A program made the position numbers and the translations under genes. A DNA stretch of 59,009 nt from Candidatus Solibacter usitatus. GTDB taxonomy: Bacteria; Acidobacteriota; Terriglobia; Bryobacterales; Bryobacteraceae. Each line of letters opens with the position of its first letter. Position 1 is the first letter of the stretch. The stretch covers positions 1 to 59,009 of the forward strand of contig JACPNO010000004.1 of NCBI GenBank assembly GCA_016185465.1, written 5' to 3'. Below, piece by piece: positions 1 through 7,926 of the stretch. The notes under the pieces were generated by a model that searched no databases, had not been told where the DNA came from, and saw only the letters and a program-made list of their open reading frames with translations.

Positions 1-87
1 CGAAAGCCGTCGTTGCAGCCTGAAAGGCCGCTCCACGCATACCTGCGAGGTTTTCATCACATGCCAACCTGCCCCACATCGGCAAGC
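1..87. repeat. Intergenic edge with dispersed-repeat-like palindromes
   Basis: No gene is visible in these bases. Positions 14-30 form a small imperfect hairpin, GCAGCCT/AGGCCGC around a GAA loop. Positions 66-78 contain CCTGCCCCAC, which on the minus strand reads GTGGGGCAGG, the first half of the palindromic repeat found at 50,401-50,473. The stretch therefore looks like repeat-rich spacer downstream of the oxidoreductase gene. The assignment is by eye and the window edge cuts it. Confidence 0.3.
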
Positions 88-1368
88 TCAGGCAAATTTC
101 GTAATCCCCGGCTCGGCGCGCGGCTGGACCGGCAGACTGCCGGCCCAATCGAGCGTTTCCGGGACGAGCCTCTCCTGCGAGTTCATGGCCTGGTCCCAGG
201 TGACCTGCTGGCCCGTATAGGCGGCCATGCGGCCCATCATCGCCAGCAGCGTGCTGGTGGTCATGCGCCGGCCGTCGTTCATGGGCTGGTTTCTGCGGAT
301 CGATGCGAACAGCAGGTCGTGCTCGCGCTGGTACATGTTGTACTGCTTCCCGCTGAAGGTCCACGGGTTCTTGCCCTCGATGCGCGGCACGGGGCCGCGG
401 CCGAGCGTGCACGCGCCTTCGGCGCCGAGGATGTAGTCGGAGTTCTCGTTGTGGCAGCCCTCGATCTGGCGACTGGCCAGAAAGGCGCGCGCGCCGTTCG
501 CGTAGAGGTAGTTGATCTCGAAGTGATCGAAGATGTTCCCGCCTTCGGCCGGCACCGAGCGCCCGCCGACGCCGACACAGCTCAGGGGCGGCTGGTCGCC
601 CATCGCCCAGGCGATCTTGTCGGCGCTGTGCACCGCTTGTTCCACCAGGCTGTCGCCGCAGGTCCACGTGAAGTTGTACCAGTTCTTGATTTGCCATTCG
701 ACGTCGCTCATTCCTGCAGGCCGCGTGCTCGCCGGAGGCATCGGCTTCACGGGGCTTGTGTAGTACGTGGCATAGTAGCCGGCAATATCGCCAATCGCGC
801 CGTTCATGATTTCCTGGAACGTGGCCTTGATGTAATTGCTATAGCGCCAGCAGAAACCGGCGACCAGCGAAACATTCTTCTGCCTGGCCAGCTTCGCCGT
901 TTCCAGCACGTCGCGCACGCCGAAGGAATCGACCGCGATGGGCTTCTCGCAAAAAACGTGCTTGCCGGCTTCGATGGCCGCGCGCAAATGCATTGGCCGG
1001 AACCCGGGCGGGGTGGCCAGCAGCACCACATCCACGCCGCTGGCAATAACCTTCTGATAAGCATCGAGGCCCACGAATTGCTTGCCGGCTTCGAGCTTGA
1101 GCTTGTCCGGCGTGGCTTTTTTCAATTCGCCCAGGCAAGTATCGATGCGCTCCTGGTAAACGTCGCCGACCGCCGTCAGCTCGGCGTAATCGTCGGCTCT
1201 GAGCGCCTGCGCGGCGGCGCCGGTGCCGCGTCCCCCGCAACCCACAAGTCCCACGCGCAAGGCATTGGCGACAGGCGCGCTCGAAAGAATGGCGGGAAAT
1301 CCCGCGGCCAGTGTCGCGGCAGATCCGGCCTTGACGAAGTCGCGCCGCGTTCCAGAGTTTTGTTCCAT
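88..1368 (-). CDS. Gfo/Idh/MocA family oxidoreductase, Tat-exported
   Basis: A 426-residue NAD(P)-dependent sugar or inositol dehydrogenase-like protein. The N-terminus carries a twin-arginine signal (TRRDFVK at residues 7-13) followed by an Ala-rich hydrophobic stretch, so it is probably exported folded with its cofactor, as in glucose-fructose oxidoreductase relatives. A Rossmann dinucleotide motif follows (VGLVGCGGRG, about residues 39-48), and the family signature CEKP is at 140-143. The open frame extends upstream, but the ATG at 1368 is chosen because it opens directly into the Tat signal. The start is only 27 bp from the divergent permease start. The substrate cannot be read from the sequence. 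Confidence 0.88.
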   Translation of the reverse strand: MEQNSGTRRDFVKAGSAATLAAGFPAILSSAPVANALRVGLVGCGGRGTGAAAQALRADDYAELTAVGDVYQERIDTCLGELKKATPDKLKLEAGKQFVGLDAYQKVIASGVDVVLLATPPGFRPMHLRAAIEAGKHVFCEKPIAVDSFGVRDVLETAKLARQKNVSLVAGFCWRYSNYIKATFQEIMNGAIGDIAGYYATYYTSPVKPMPPASTRPAGMSDVEWQIKNWYNFTWTCGDSLVEQAVHSADKIAWAMGDQPPLSCVGVGGRSVPAEGGNIFDHFEINYLYANGARAFLASRQIEGCHNENSDYILGAEGACTLGRGPVPRIEGKNPWTFSGKQYNMYQREHDLLFASIRRNQPMNDGRRMTTSTLLAMMGRMAAYTGQQVTWDQAMNSQERLVPETLDWAGSLPVQPRAEPGITKFA

Positions 1369-1391
1369 AGCAATTATTATGTACGATTGCT
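1369..1391. promoter_or_regulatory. Inverted repeat in 27-bp divergent intergenic gap
   Basis: AGCAAT (1369-1374) and ATTGCT (1386-1391) are perfect 6-bp arms separated by 11 nt, filling the short gap between the oxidoreductase (-) and permease (+) starts. It could be an operator shared by both genes. The gap is too small for two full promoters, so at least one promoter must lie inside a coding region. This is inference from position and symmetry only. Confidence 0.3.
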
Positions 1392-1395
1392 GTTC

Positions 1396-2718
1396 ATGCC
1401 TGGCGCCAAACCCGAGCTGATCCGGGATCTCGGCCTCTTCGACTCGATGATGATCAACCTCGGGACTATCATCGGCACCGGCATATTCATCGTTCCGGCA
1501 ACGATTGCGATGTACTTGCAATCCTCGTCGCTGGCCCTGGGCGTGTGGGTGTTCGGCGGCTTCGTGACGATGCTCGGCGCGATTTCGATTGCGGAGCTGG
1601 GCACGGCCATGCCCGACGCCGGCGGCCAATATGTCTATCTGAGCAAAGCCTATGGTCCTATCTGGGGATTTCTATATGGCTGGACCACGTTTGCCCTGAT
1701 CAATACGGCCTCCATCGCTACGGTGGCGGTGGGCTTCGGCATTTACGTGGGGCATTTTATTCCGATGGGCACGCTGGCCACCCGCTTGACCGGGATCGCA
1801 TCCATCGCCTTGCTCACGACGATCAATTGCCTCGGCCTGCGCCACGGCGCGCGGACGCAAAACATTCTCACGTCGTTAAAGATCGCCGTGATCGTCGGAT
1901 TGGGCGCGGCCGGCTTCGTGCTGCACGGCGGATCGTTCGCCAATTTCTCGCCGGTGCTGCCTACCGTCCCGCTTACCGGACTCGGCGGTCCGCTGGCGCT
2001 TTCCATGATCGCCGTGTTGTGGGCGTATGACGGCTGGATCGAGATTACCTACGTTGCGAGCGAAGTGAAAAATCCGCAGCGAAATCTGCCGCTGGCGCTG
2101 GTGTTCGGCACACTCGCGGCGGTGTTCATGTACGTGCTGATCAACGCCGCCTACATTTACGTTTTGTCCGTGGGAAAGATGAGCCAGTCGACGTTAGTCG
2201 CGGCCGACACGGCCACAGTGCTGCTGGGCCGCTACGGCGCCACGTTGATCGCCGCAGCAGTGCTGGTGTCGGCGCTGGGAGCAAACAACGGCTTCATCCT
2301 TGCCGGAGCGCGGATTTATTACGCCATGGCCAAGGAAGGCCTGATGTTTCCGTGGATGGGCAAAGTTCATCCGCGCTTCCACACACCGGCGGGATCGCTC
2401 ATCACCCAGGGAGTCTGGTCGTCGATACTGGTCTTCACTGGCACGTTCAATCAGCTTTTCACGTATGCCGTTTTCGCCGGCTGGATCTACTACGCGATGT
2501 CCTGCGGCGCGGTGCTCGTCCTTAGAAAAACAGCTCCCGACATGCCGCGTCCCTACCGCGCATGGGGCTATCCTGCGGCGCCGGTAATTTTTATTCTTTT
2601 CGCAATTTGGCTGGTGGTGAGCACGATCATTAACGATTTTCGGGATTCCGCGATCGGTGTAGGAATCATTCTGCTGGGTCTGCCAGCATACTATTATTGG
2701 AGCCGCAAAAAGCCATGA
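1396..2718 (+). CDS. APC family amino acid permease
   Basis: A 440-residue integral membrane protein with about twelve hydrophobic segments, of the amino acid-polyamine-organocation (APC) superfamily. The first helix carries the family's substrate-binding glycine motif (GTIIGTGIF, about residues 23-31). The ATG at 1396 is preferred over the long upstream open frame because it places that helix at the usual distance from the N-terminus. The stop overlaps the next start as ATGA, so it is translationally coupled to the amidinotransferase-like gene. It most likely imports an amino acid or guanidino compound for that enzyme. The substrate is not determinable. Confidence 0.9.
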   Translation: MPGAKPELIRDLGLFDSMMINLGTIIGTGIFIVPATIAMYLQSSSLALGVWVFGGFVTMLGAISIAELGTAMPDAGGQYVYLSKAYGPIWGFLYGWTTFALINTASIATVAVGFGIYVGHFIPMGTLATRLTGIASIALLTTINCLGLRHGARTQNILTSLKIAVIVGLGAAGFVLHGGSFANFSPVLPTVPLTGLGGPLALSMIAVLWAYDGWIEITYVASEVKNPQRNLPLALVFGTLAAVFMYVLINAAYIYVLSVGKMSQSTLVAADTATVLLGRYGATLIAAAVLVSALGANNGFILAGARIYYAMAKEGLMFPWMGKVHPRFHTPAGSLITQGVWSSILVFTGTFNQLFTYAVFAGWIYYAMSCGAVLVLRKTAPDMPRPYRAWGYPAAPVIFILFAIWLVVSTIINDFRDSAIGVGIILLGLPAYYYWSRKKP

Positions 2719-3590
2719 GCTACGGGTGCCAGTCCATGATTTCACCCGTGCGCCGGATGCTGGTCAAGCATCCCAAGGACGCGTTCATCGGTCCGGGGAA
2801 TCTGGCCGCGCAGTGGAAGGATCTCAATTACCTGGATTGCCCGGATTACGAAGAGGCAGTCCGCGAATATGAATATTTCGTGTCGCTGCTGTTCAAGACC
2901 ATTCCGCAGATTGAATACCTGCCCACTCGCGCCGACACCGGTCTCGATTCCATCTACGCGCACGATCCGGTAATCGTGACCGCGCGCGGGGCGATTCTCT
3001 GCAACATGGGCAAACCCCAGCGGCGCAACGAGCCGGCTGCTGCAGCGGCATATCTCGATCTGGCAGGCGTGCCCGTGCTCGGAAAAATTACGGATCCCGG
3101 CACGCTTGAAGGCGGCGACGTGGTTTGGATCGATGAGCGCACCCTCGCCGTCGGCCAGGGTTATCGCACCAACGCCGAAGGCATTCGCCAGCTTCGCGAG
3201 CTTACCCGTGATCTGGTGGATGAGTTGATCGCGGTCCCGCTGATTCACTGGAGCGGTCCCGCCGACGTGCTGCATCTGATGTCCATGCTGAGCCCGATCG
3301 ATCGCGATCTGGCGCTGGTCTACTCGCGCCTTCTGCCCGTGCCGTTCCGCCAATGGCTGCTCGAGCGCGGTATTCGTTTGGTGGAAGTTCCGGATGAAGA
3401 GTACGACAGCATGGCGTGCAACGTTCTGGCTGTGGCGCCGCGCAAATGCATCATGATTGCCGGCAACCCGGTGACTCGGAAACGCCTGCGGGAAGCCGGC
3501 GCGGAAGTTGCGGAGTTTGCGGGTGAAGAAATTTGCCGCAAAGGCGCAGGCGGGCCGACATGCCTGACGCGGCCAATCTGGCGCGAATGA
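2715..3590 (+). CDS. Amidinotransferase / DDAH-like hydrolase
   Basis: A 291-residue member of the guanidino-group modifying superfamily (arginine deiminase, dimethylarginine dimethylaminohydrolase, amidinotransferase). The acid-rich LEGGD motif (E132 and D135), the histidine H187 in DVLHL and the nucleophilic C283 in GGPTCLTRP are all present, so it should be catalytically competent. Its length fits DDAH or small arginine deiminase-like enzymes better than full arginine deiminase (about 400 residues). The start at 2715 overlaps the permease stop (ATGA). An alternative start at 2697 would add six residues. The pair looks like an uptake-and-hydrolysis unit for arginine-derived guanidino compounds. 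The exact substrate is inferred. Confidence 0.82.
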   Translation: MSYGCQSMISPVRRMLVKHPKDAFIGPGNLAAQWKDLNYLDCPDYEEAVREYEYFVSLLFKTIPQIEYLPTRADTGLDSIYAHDPVIVTARGAILCNMGKPQRRNEPAAAAAYLDLAGVPVLGKITDPGTLEGGDVVWIDERTLAVGQGYRTNAEGIRQLRELTRDLVDELIAVPLIHWSGPADVLHLMSMLSPIDRDLALVYSRLLPVPFRQWLLERGIRLVEVPDEEYDSMACNVLAVAPRKCIMIAGNPVTRKRLREAGAEVAEFAGEEICRKGAGGPTCLTRPIWRE

Positions 3591-3871
3591 GGGCTCCTAT
3601 TATTGTGGACAGAGTATCTGTCGCGGCAGAATGGAGACCTAATGGCATATTCGTTAGCCAACGTGCTCAGCCAGCAGTCTCTTCAAATCTGGATTTGTGT
3701 TTGGATATTCCGGGCTGCGTTTACGTCGAATGACCGAGGGTCCGATAACCGACTTCATCAAAGCCAGATGGGGTTTCACATCGGGAATGGAGTCCGGCTA
3801 CGCCCTCCACCAGGCGCTGCAACACGCGAGTAGTTTCTACATTTGACATCGGATGTGTAGAAGGCTCGCGG
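3591..3871. other. Gene-free spacer with a short coding-like remnant
   Basis: This stretch lies between two convergent transcription units. The only coding-like stretch is a plus-strand open frame from about 3658 to 3846, with an internal ATG at 3730. Its product contains ARWGFTSGMESGYALHQALQ and matches no family I recognise. No ribosome-binding site is visible. It may be a decayed gene. Nothing else was seen. Confidence 0.25.
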
Positions 3872-3943
3872 AAACCACTCCCTTTGGTCGCGGCTCCTTA
3901 AATCGGCGAATACTTACGGAGCCGTGACCAAAGGGAGCGGTTT
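3872..3943. repeat. Dispersed palindromic element, copy A
   Basis: Left arm 3872-3897 (AAACCACTCCCTTTGGTCGC then GGCTCC) and right arm 3918-3943 form a 26-bp stem with two non-Watson-Crick positions around a 20-nt loop. Two further copies lie at 12,846-12,903 and 29,669-29,733. Here it sits between convergent genes, four bases from the stop of the ABC permease gene, where it could also act as a bidirectional transcription terminator. Confidence 0.8.
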
Positions 3944-3947
3944 TGGA

Positions 3948-5099
3948 TCAATCCAGCCGCTTGTGGAAGCGCGCGGCGCTCAGCCCCAGCACCGAAACTC
4001 CGAACACGGTAAGCGCGATCATTTGCGGCCACAGCGTTTCAACGCCCGTGCCTTTGAGAAAAATGCCGCGCACAATTTCCATGAAGTAGCGCAGCGGATT
4101 GAGATACGTCAGATACTGCACCGCCACCGGCATGTTGCGGATCGGAAACGTAAAGCCGCTGAGCATGAACGCCGGCATCGTGAAAAAGAACGACGCCATC
4201 ATGGCCTGCTGCTGGGTTTGGGAAATCGTGGACAGAAACAACCCGCTGCCCAGGCTGGTACAAAGATACAGCAGCGAGCAGCCCAGCAGCAGCGCCGCGC
4301 TTCCGCGAAACGGCACGCGGAAAAGCAGCAATGCGGCTGTTGTCACCAGCACCAAATCCACAATGCCCACCAGCGCGAACGGCGCCAGCTTGCCGATCAT
4401 CAGCTCGATGGGCCGGATCGGCGTCACCATCAGCTGCTCCATGGTGCCGAGCTCTTTTTCGCGCACGATCGCCAGCGCCGTCAGCATCAGCGTCACCATC
4501 ATGAGGATGTTGACGATCACGCCGGGCACGAAATAGTTGCGGCTGCGCAGGTCGGGATTGAACATCACGCGAGTGCGCGCGGTGATCGCCGGAAGTCTGG
4601 TATTGACCGCCGCCGAGGCGTCCCTGCTCAGCAAGCGCACGTTCTGCTGCTGCAGCGAAACGCGGCCGGAGTAAGAAGCAATCACCTGCGACGCATAGCT
4701 CGATATCAGCGAAGCCGTATTGGAATTGGTGCCGTCCACCAGGATTTGAACCGAAGCGCCGCGTGAACGTTCCAGGTCGCGCGCGAAGCCGGGCAGCACG
4801 CGGATCACGGCTTGCACTTTGCTGCTGTCCAGAAGTTGCTGTATCTGATCCTCGGTTTCCGGCGCCGCCACCACTTCGAAACGCCGGGAGCCCTGGAACG
4901 CGGCCAGCAATTCGCGGCTGGCGGGCGTGCGGTCCTGATCCATCCAGGCGATGCGGCTGTTCTCGACATCCAGATTCACCGCGTAGCCAAAAATCAGAAG
5001 CTGGATCAGCGGCGGCATGAACAGCGTCATCCGCATGCGCGGATCGCGCAAGGCCTGGCGCATTTCCTTGCGTATGATTTCACGGATTCGATTCCACAT
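3948..5099 (-). CDS. ABC-2 type transporter permease (YbhR/YbhS-like)
   Basis: A 383-residue inner-membrane permease of the ABC-2 superfamily. It has one N-terminal membrane segment (about residues 26-44), a large periplasmic domain to about residue 190, and a C-terminal block of five hydrophobic segments. The sequence KELGTMEQLMVTP around residue 220 is the typical cytoplasmic coupling motif. It is the last gene of the efflux operon, 15 bp after a paralogous permease. The two probably form a heterodimer, as YbhS and YbhR do in E. coli. Confidence 0.88.
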   Translation of the reverse strand: MWNRIREIIRKEMRQALRDPRMRMTLFMPPLIQLLIFGYAVNLDVENSRIAWMDQDRTPASRELLAAFQGSRRFEVVAAPETEDQIQQLLDSSKVQAVIRVLPGFARDLERSRGASVQILVDGTNSNTASLISSYASQVIASYSGRVSLQQQNVRLLSRDASAAVNTRLPAITARTRVMFNPDLRSRNYFVPGVIVNILMMVTLMLTALAIVREKELGTMEQLMVTPIRPIELMIGKLAPFALVGIVDLVLVTTAALLLFRVPFRGSAALLLGCSLLYLCTSLGSGLFLSTISQTQQQAMMASFFFTMPAFMLSGFTFPIRNMPVAVQYLTYLNPLRYFMEIVRGIFLKGTGVETLWPQMIALTVFGVSVLGLSAARFHKRLD

Positions 5100-5114
5100 T
5101 GGGCAGTCTGCTTT

Positions 5115-6248
5115 CTACGCCATCTTCTGCTTCAGTTTTCGCGTTGCCAGGAAAAATACCAGCGTGGTGTATGCGATCAGAAACAGAATCTGCGGCCAGA
5201 GCACGCTCACGCCCACGCCTTTGAGATAGATGCCTTTCAAAATTGTCACGAAGTAGCGCGCCGGCACGATCACGCTGATCACCTGAATCACTCGCGGCAT
5301 GTTCTCGATCGAATAAATGAAACCGGAAAGCATGAACGCCGGCAGAAATGACGTCAGAATTCCCATCTGGTACGCCATCAACTGCGAGCGTGTCAGCGCC
5401 GATAGCAGGATTCCCCAGAACAGCGACCCGAACAGAAAAATGCAGCCCGTGCCCAGCAGCAGCGGCACACTGCCGCGCAGCGGCACCTGGAACACGCCCA
5501 TGCCCAGCGCGATCACAATCAGCATGTCGGCCAGGCCCACCGCGAAGTACGCTAGCATTTTCCCGAACACCATTTCTGAGGGCCGCAGTGGCGTTGAGAG
5601 CAGCTGCTCCATGGTGCCCATTTCCCATTCGCGGGCAATGGTAAGCGACGTGAGCAGCGCGGCGATAATCATCAAGATCACCGCAATCAGCCCCGGCACC
5701 ACGTAGTTTTTCGATTCCAGCTCCGGGTTGTACCAGACGCGCAGCGCCGAATCCACGGCTGGCGGGCCCTGTTGCCCACCCTTGAAATTCTGCGCGCCCG
5801 AGCGGACTTCGAGCGCATGCTGCGCCACCACAGCTTCCGCGTATCCCTTGGCGATGGAGGCAGTGTTGGAATCGCTGCCGTCCACCAGAATCTGCACGTC
5901 GGCTTCCTGGCCGGCGGCGACGTGGCGCGAAAAGTCCCGCTGCACGGCGACGGCGATCAGCACGCGGCTGCTGTTGATCGCTTTCTCAATCTCGCCGTAG
6001 CTGTCCACAAATCCCACCACCGTGAAAAAGCGCGAGGCCTGAAATCGCTGGATCAGCGCGCGGCTCTCGGCGCTGTGGTCGGCGTCATAGACCAGCATTG
6101 GAATGTGGTCGACATCCAGGCTGAGCGCGAATCCGAACAGCAGCAAAAATAATAGCGGAACCGCCAGCGCCATACCCAGGCTGCGCGGGTCGCGGATGAC
6201 GTGCCGCATTTCCTTGAGAGCCACCGCGCGCGTCCGCCTGACGTTCAT
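5115..6248 (-). CDS. ABC-2 type transporter permease (YbhS/YbhR-like)
   Basis: A 377-residue paralogue of the following permease with the same architecture: N-terminal membrane helix, periplasmic domain, then five to six helices. Its coupling motif is REWEMGTMEQLLSTPLRP. The start overlaps the stop of the upstream ATPase gene by 4 nt, so translation is coupled. It should be the other half of the membrane channel of the drug/toxin exporter encoded here. Confidence 0.88.
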   Translation of the reverse strand: MNVRRTRAVALKEMRHVIRDPRSLGMALAVPLLFLLLFGFALSLDVDHIPMLVYDADHSAESRALIQRFQASRFFTVVGFVDSYGEIEKAINSSRVLIAVAVQRDFSRHVAAGQEADVQILVDGSDSNTASIAKGYAEAVVAQHALEVRSGAQNFKGGQQGPPAVDSALRVWYNPELESKNYVVPGLIAVILMIIAALLTSLTIAREWEMGTMEQLLSTPLRPSEMVFGKMLAYFAVGLADMLIVIALGMGVFQVPLRGSVPLLLGTGCIFLFGSLFWGILLSALTRSQLMAYQMGILTSFLPAFMLSGFIYSIENMPRVIQVISVIVPARYFVTILKGIYLKGVGVSVLWPQILFLIAYTTLVFFLATRKLKQKMA

Positions 6249-6983
6249 GCAATTTTCCTGTCTTCGGCTTCGATCAGCGCGACAAACACATCTTCCATTG
6301 AAGGCAGAATGGGCTCGAGCAGCCGGATCTCAACTCCGCTCTTCTCAAGATCTCTTCGGATTCGCTCCATCGCCTGCGCTGGATCTTTCACCATGACGTG
6401 AAGGCCGCTGCCAAAAACCGCCACGTCCTGTATTCCCGGGTCTTCGGTAAGAACCTTCAGGCTCTCTAGGCGCAATGGGGTCTACTCCCGAGGTCGGCTC
6501 GTCCAAAAACAAGATCGGCGGTTGATGAAGAATCGCGCAGCCCAGCGCCAGCCTCTGCTTCCAGCCCCCCGCGAGCACACGGGTCATGGCGTGCCGCCGG
6601 TCTTCGAGCCCCGCCATCTTCAGGACATACTGCTTGCGCTCCTCGCGAAGATGCCGCGGAACGCCGTAGATGCCGCTGAAGAAATCGATGTTCTCCTCGA
6701 CTTCGAGATCGTCGTACAGCGAAAATTTCTGCGACATGTAGCCGATGTTGGTCCGCACCCGCTCGGCGTCAGTGGCCACGTCCAGGCCGTTGACGAAAGC
6801 CGAGCCGCTGGTGGGCGTAAGCAGACCGCACAGAATGCGGATGGTGGTGGACTTGCCCGCGCCATTAGGACCGAGAAAGCCGAAGATCTCGCCTTTGCCC
6901 ACCTGGAATGAAACGTTGTCAACGGCGACAAAATCGCCGAAGCGCTTCACCAGGTCGCGTACTTCGACTGCAAATTCGCTCAT
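6245..6983 (-). pseudogene. ABC transporter ATP-binding protein, internal deletion and frameshift
   Basis: Two frames together give most of an ABC ATPase. Residues 1-190 are intact, with Walker A (GPNGAGKST), the Q-loop region (GYMSQKFSLYDDL), the signature segment (LAGGWKQRL) and Walker B with D-loop start (LFLDEPTSGVDP). The frame then fails at about 6476, and the expected C-terminus resumes one frame away (RLESLKVL to the stop at 6245). Compared with the downstream paralogue (314 aa), about 67 residues (around 200 nt) are missing, including the switch histidine and the region after it. As written the product would be an inactive 212-residue fragment. Both ends keep the 4-nt overlaps of the operon, so the loss is recent or an assembly error. 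Confidence 0.8.
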
Positions 6984-7924
6984 GCGGCTTTCCTCACCGT
7001 GGCGATGAAGACGTCTTCGAGCGAAGGCACGATGCGGTCGAAATGCGCCGGCCCCAGCCCCTTGGCTTCGAGCGCCGCCTGCAATACCTGCGGCGACGTC
7101 CGCTCGCGCGCAAGAAAAAGATGCAGCGTGGCTCCCGACGGCTCGACACTAACCACTCCCGCCGACGACTCCAGAAACGCGCGCGCTTCCCGCAGCCGCG
7201 GCCCCTCCACCTGGTAGCAGTCGTACTCAAATTGGTGGCGCAGGGCATCGGGCGTGTCCACGCGAATCAGCTTGCCCCGGTGCAGCAGTCCGACGCGACT
7301 GCAGCGCTCGGCTTCGTCCAGATACGCGGTAGTGATAAAAACCGTGATGCCTTCTTTCACCAGCTCGTAGAGAATCGCCCAGAAATCGCGGCGCGAAACC
7401 GGGTCAACGCCGTTGGTTGGCTCATCCAGAAACAGAATCTTCGGACGATGCAGCAGCGTGCACATCAGCGCGAGTTTCTGTTTCATGCCGCCGGAAAGGC
7501 GTCCGGCCTGTCTCTCGCGAAACGGCTCCATCCGGGTCATGCGCAGCAGGCGAGGCAGCAATTCGTTGCGGTCGGCGGTCGTGACGCCGAACAGATCGGC
7601 GTAAAATTCCATGTTTTCGTCGACCGTGAGATCGGCGTAGAGTCCAAAGCGCTGCGCCATGTACCCGATCTGATCCTGTACCGCTTTGGGTTCGCGGGCT
7701 ACGTCATGACCGGCCACAGAGGCTTGTCCCGCAGTAGGATCCATCAGCCCGCACAGCAGCCGCAGCGTAGTGGTCTTGCCGGCGCCATCGGGACCCACCA
7801 GGCCGAAAATTTCGCCGGGAAAAACATCGAGCGACAGATTATCCACGGCCGTAAGCGCGTCGAAGCGCCGCGTGAGGCCGCTGATGTGGATCATCGGCTC
7901 GCCCTTAGGTTGAGCAGGGCTCAT
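6980..7924 (-). CDS. ABC transporter ATP-binding protein (YbhF-half-like)
   Basis: A 314-residue nucleotide-binding subunit of the ABC-2 exporter. It has Walker A (GPDGAGKTT, near residue 45), a Q-loop (GYMAQRFGLY), the signature LSGGMKQKL, Walker B with D-loop (LFLDEPTNGVDP), and an accessory C-terminal domain of about 90 residues. The switch position reads TTAYLDEAE, with alanine where most family members have histidine. This is a notable departure, because that residue normally coordinates the gamma-phosphate. In E. coli the two ATPases are fused as YbhF. Here they are separate genes, and the partner is broken. The gene overlaps its downstream neighbour by 4 nt. Confidence 0.88.
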   Translation of the reverse strand: MSPAQPKGEPMIHISGLTRRFDALTAVDNLSLDVFPGEIFGLVGPDGAGKTTTLRLLCGLMDPTAGQASVAGHDVAREPKAVQDQIGYMAQRFGLYADLTVDENMEFYADLFGVTTADRNELLPRLLRMTRMEPFRERQAGRLSGGMKQKLALMCTLLHRPKILFLDEPTNGVDPVSRRDFWAILYELVKEGITVFITTAYLDEAERCSRVGLLHRGKLIRVDTPDALRHQFEYDCYQVEGPRLREARAFLESSAGVVSVEPSGATLHLFLARERTSPQVLQAALEAKGLGPAHFDRIVPSLEDVFIATVRKAA

Positions 7925-7926
7925 GA

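Noticed and set aside
13-1395. Long N-terminal extension of the APC permease
   Set aside because: The extension is the antisense shadow of the oxidoreductase gene and resembles no known domain. The permease starts normally at 1396.
6245-6983. Programmed frameshift in the ABC ATPase
   Set aside because: About 67 conserved residues are absent altogether, so slipping one base would not restore a normal protein, and no slippery heptamer is seen at the join.
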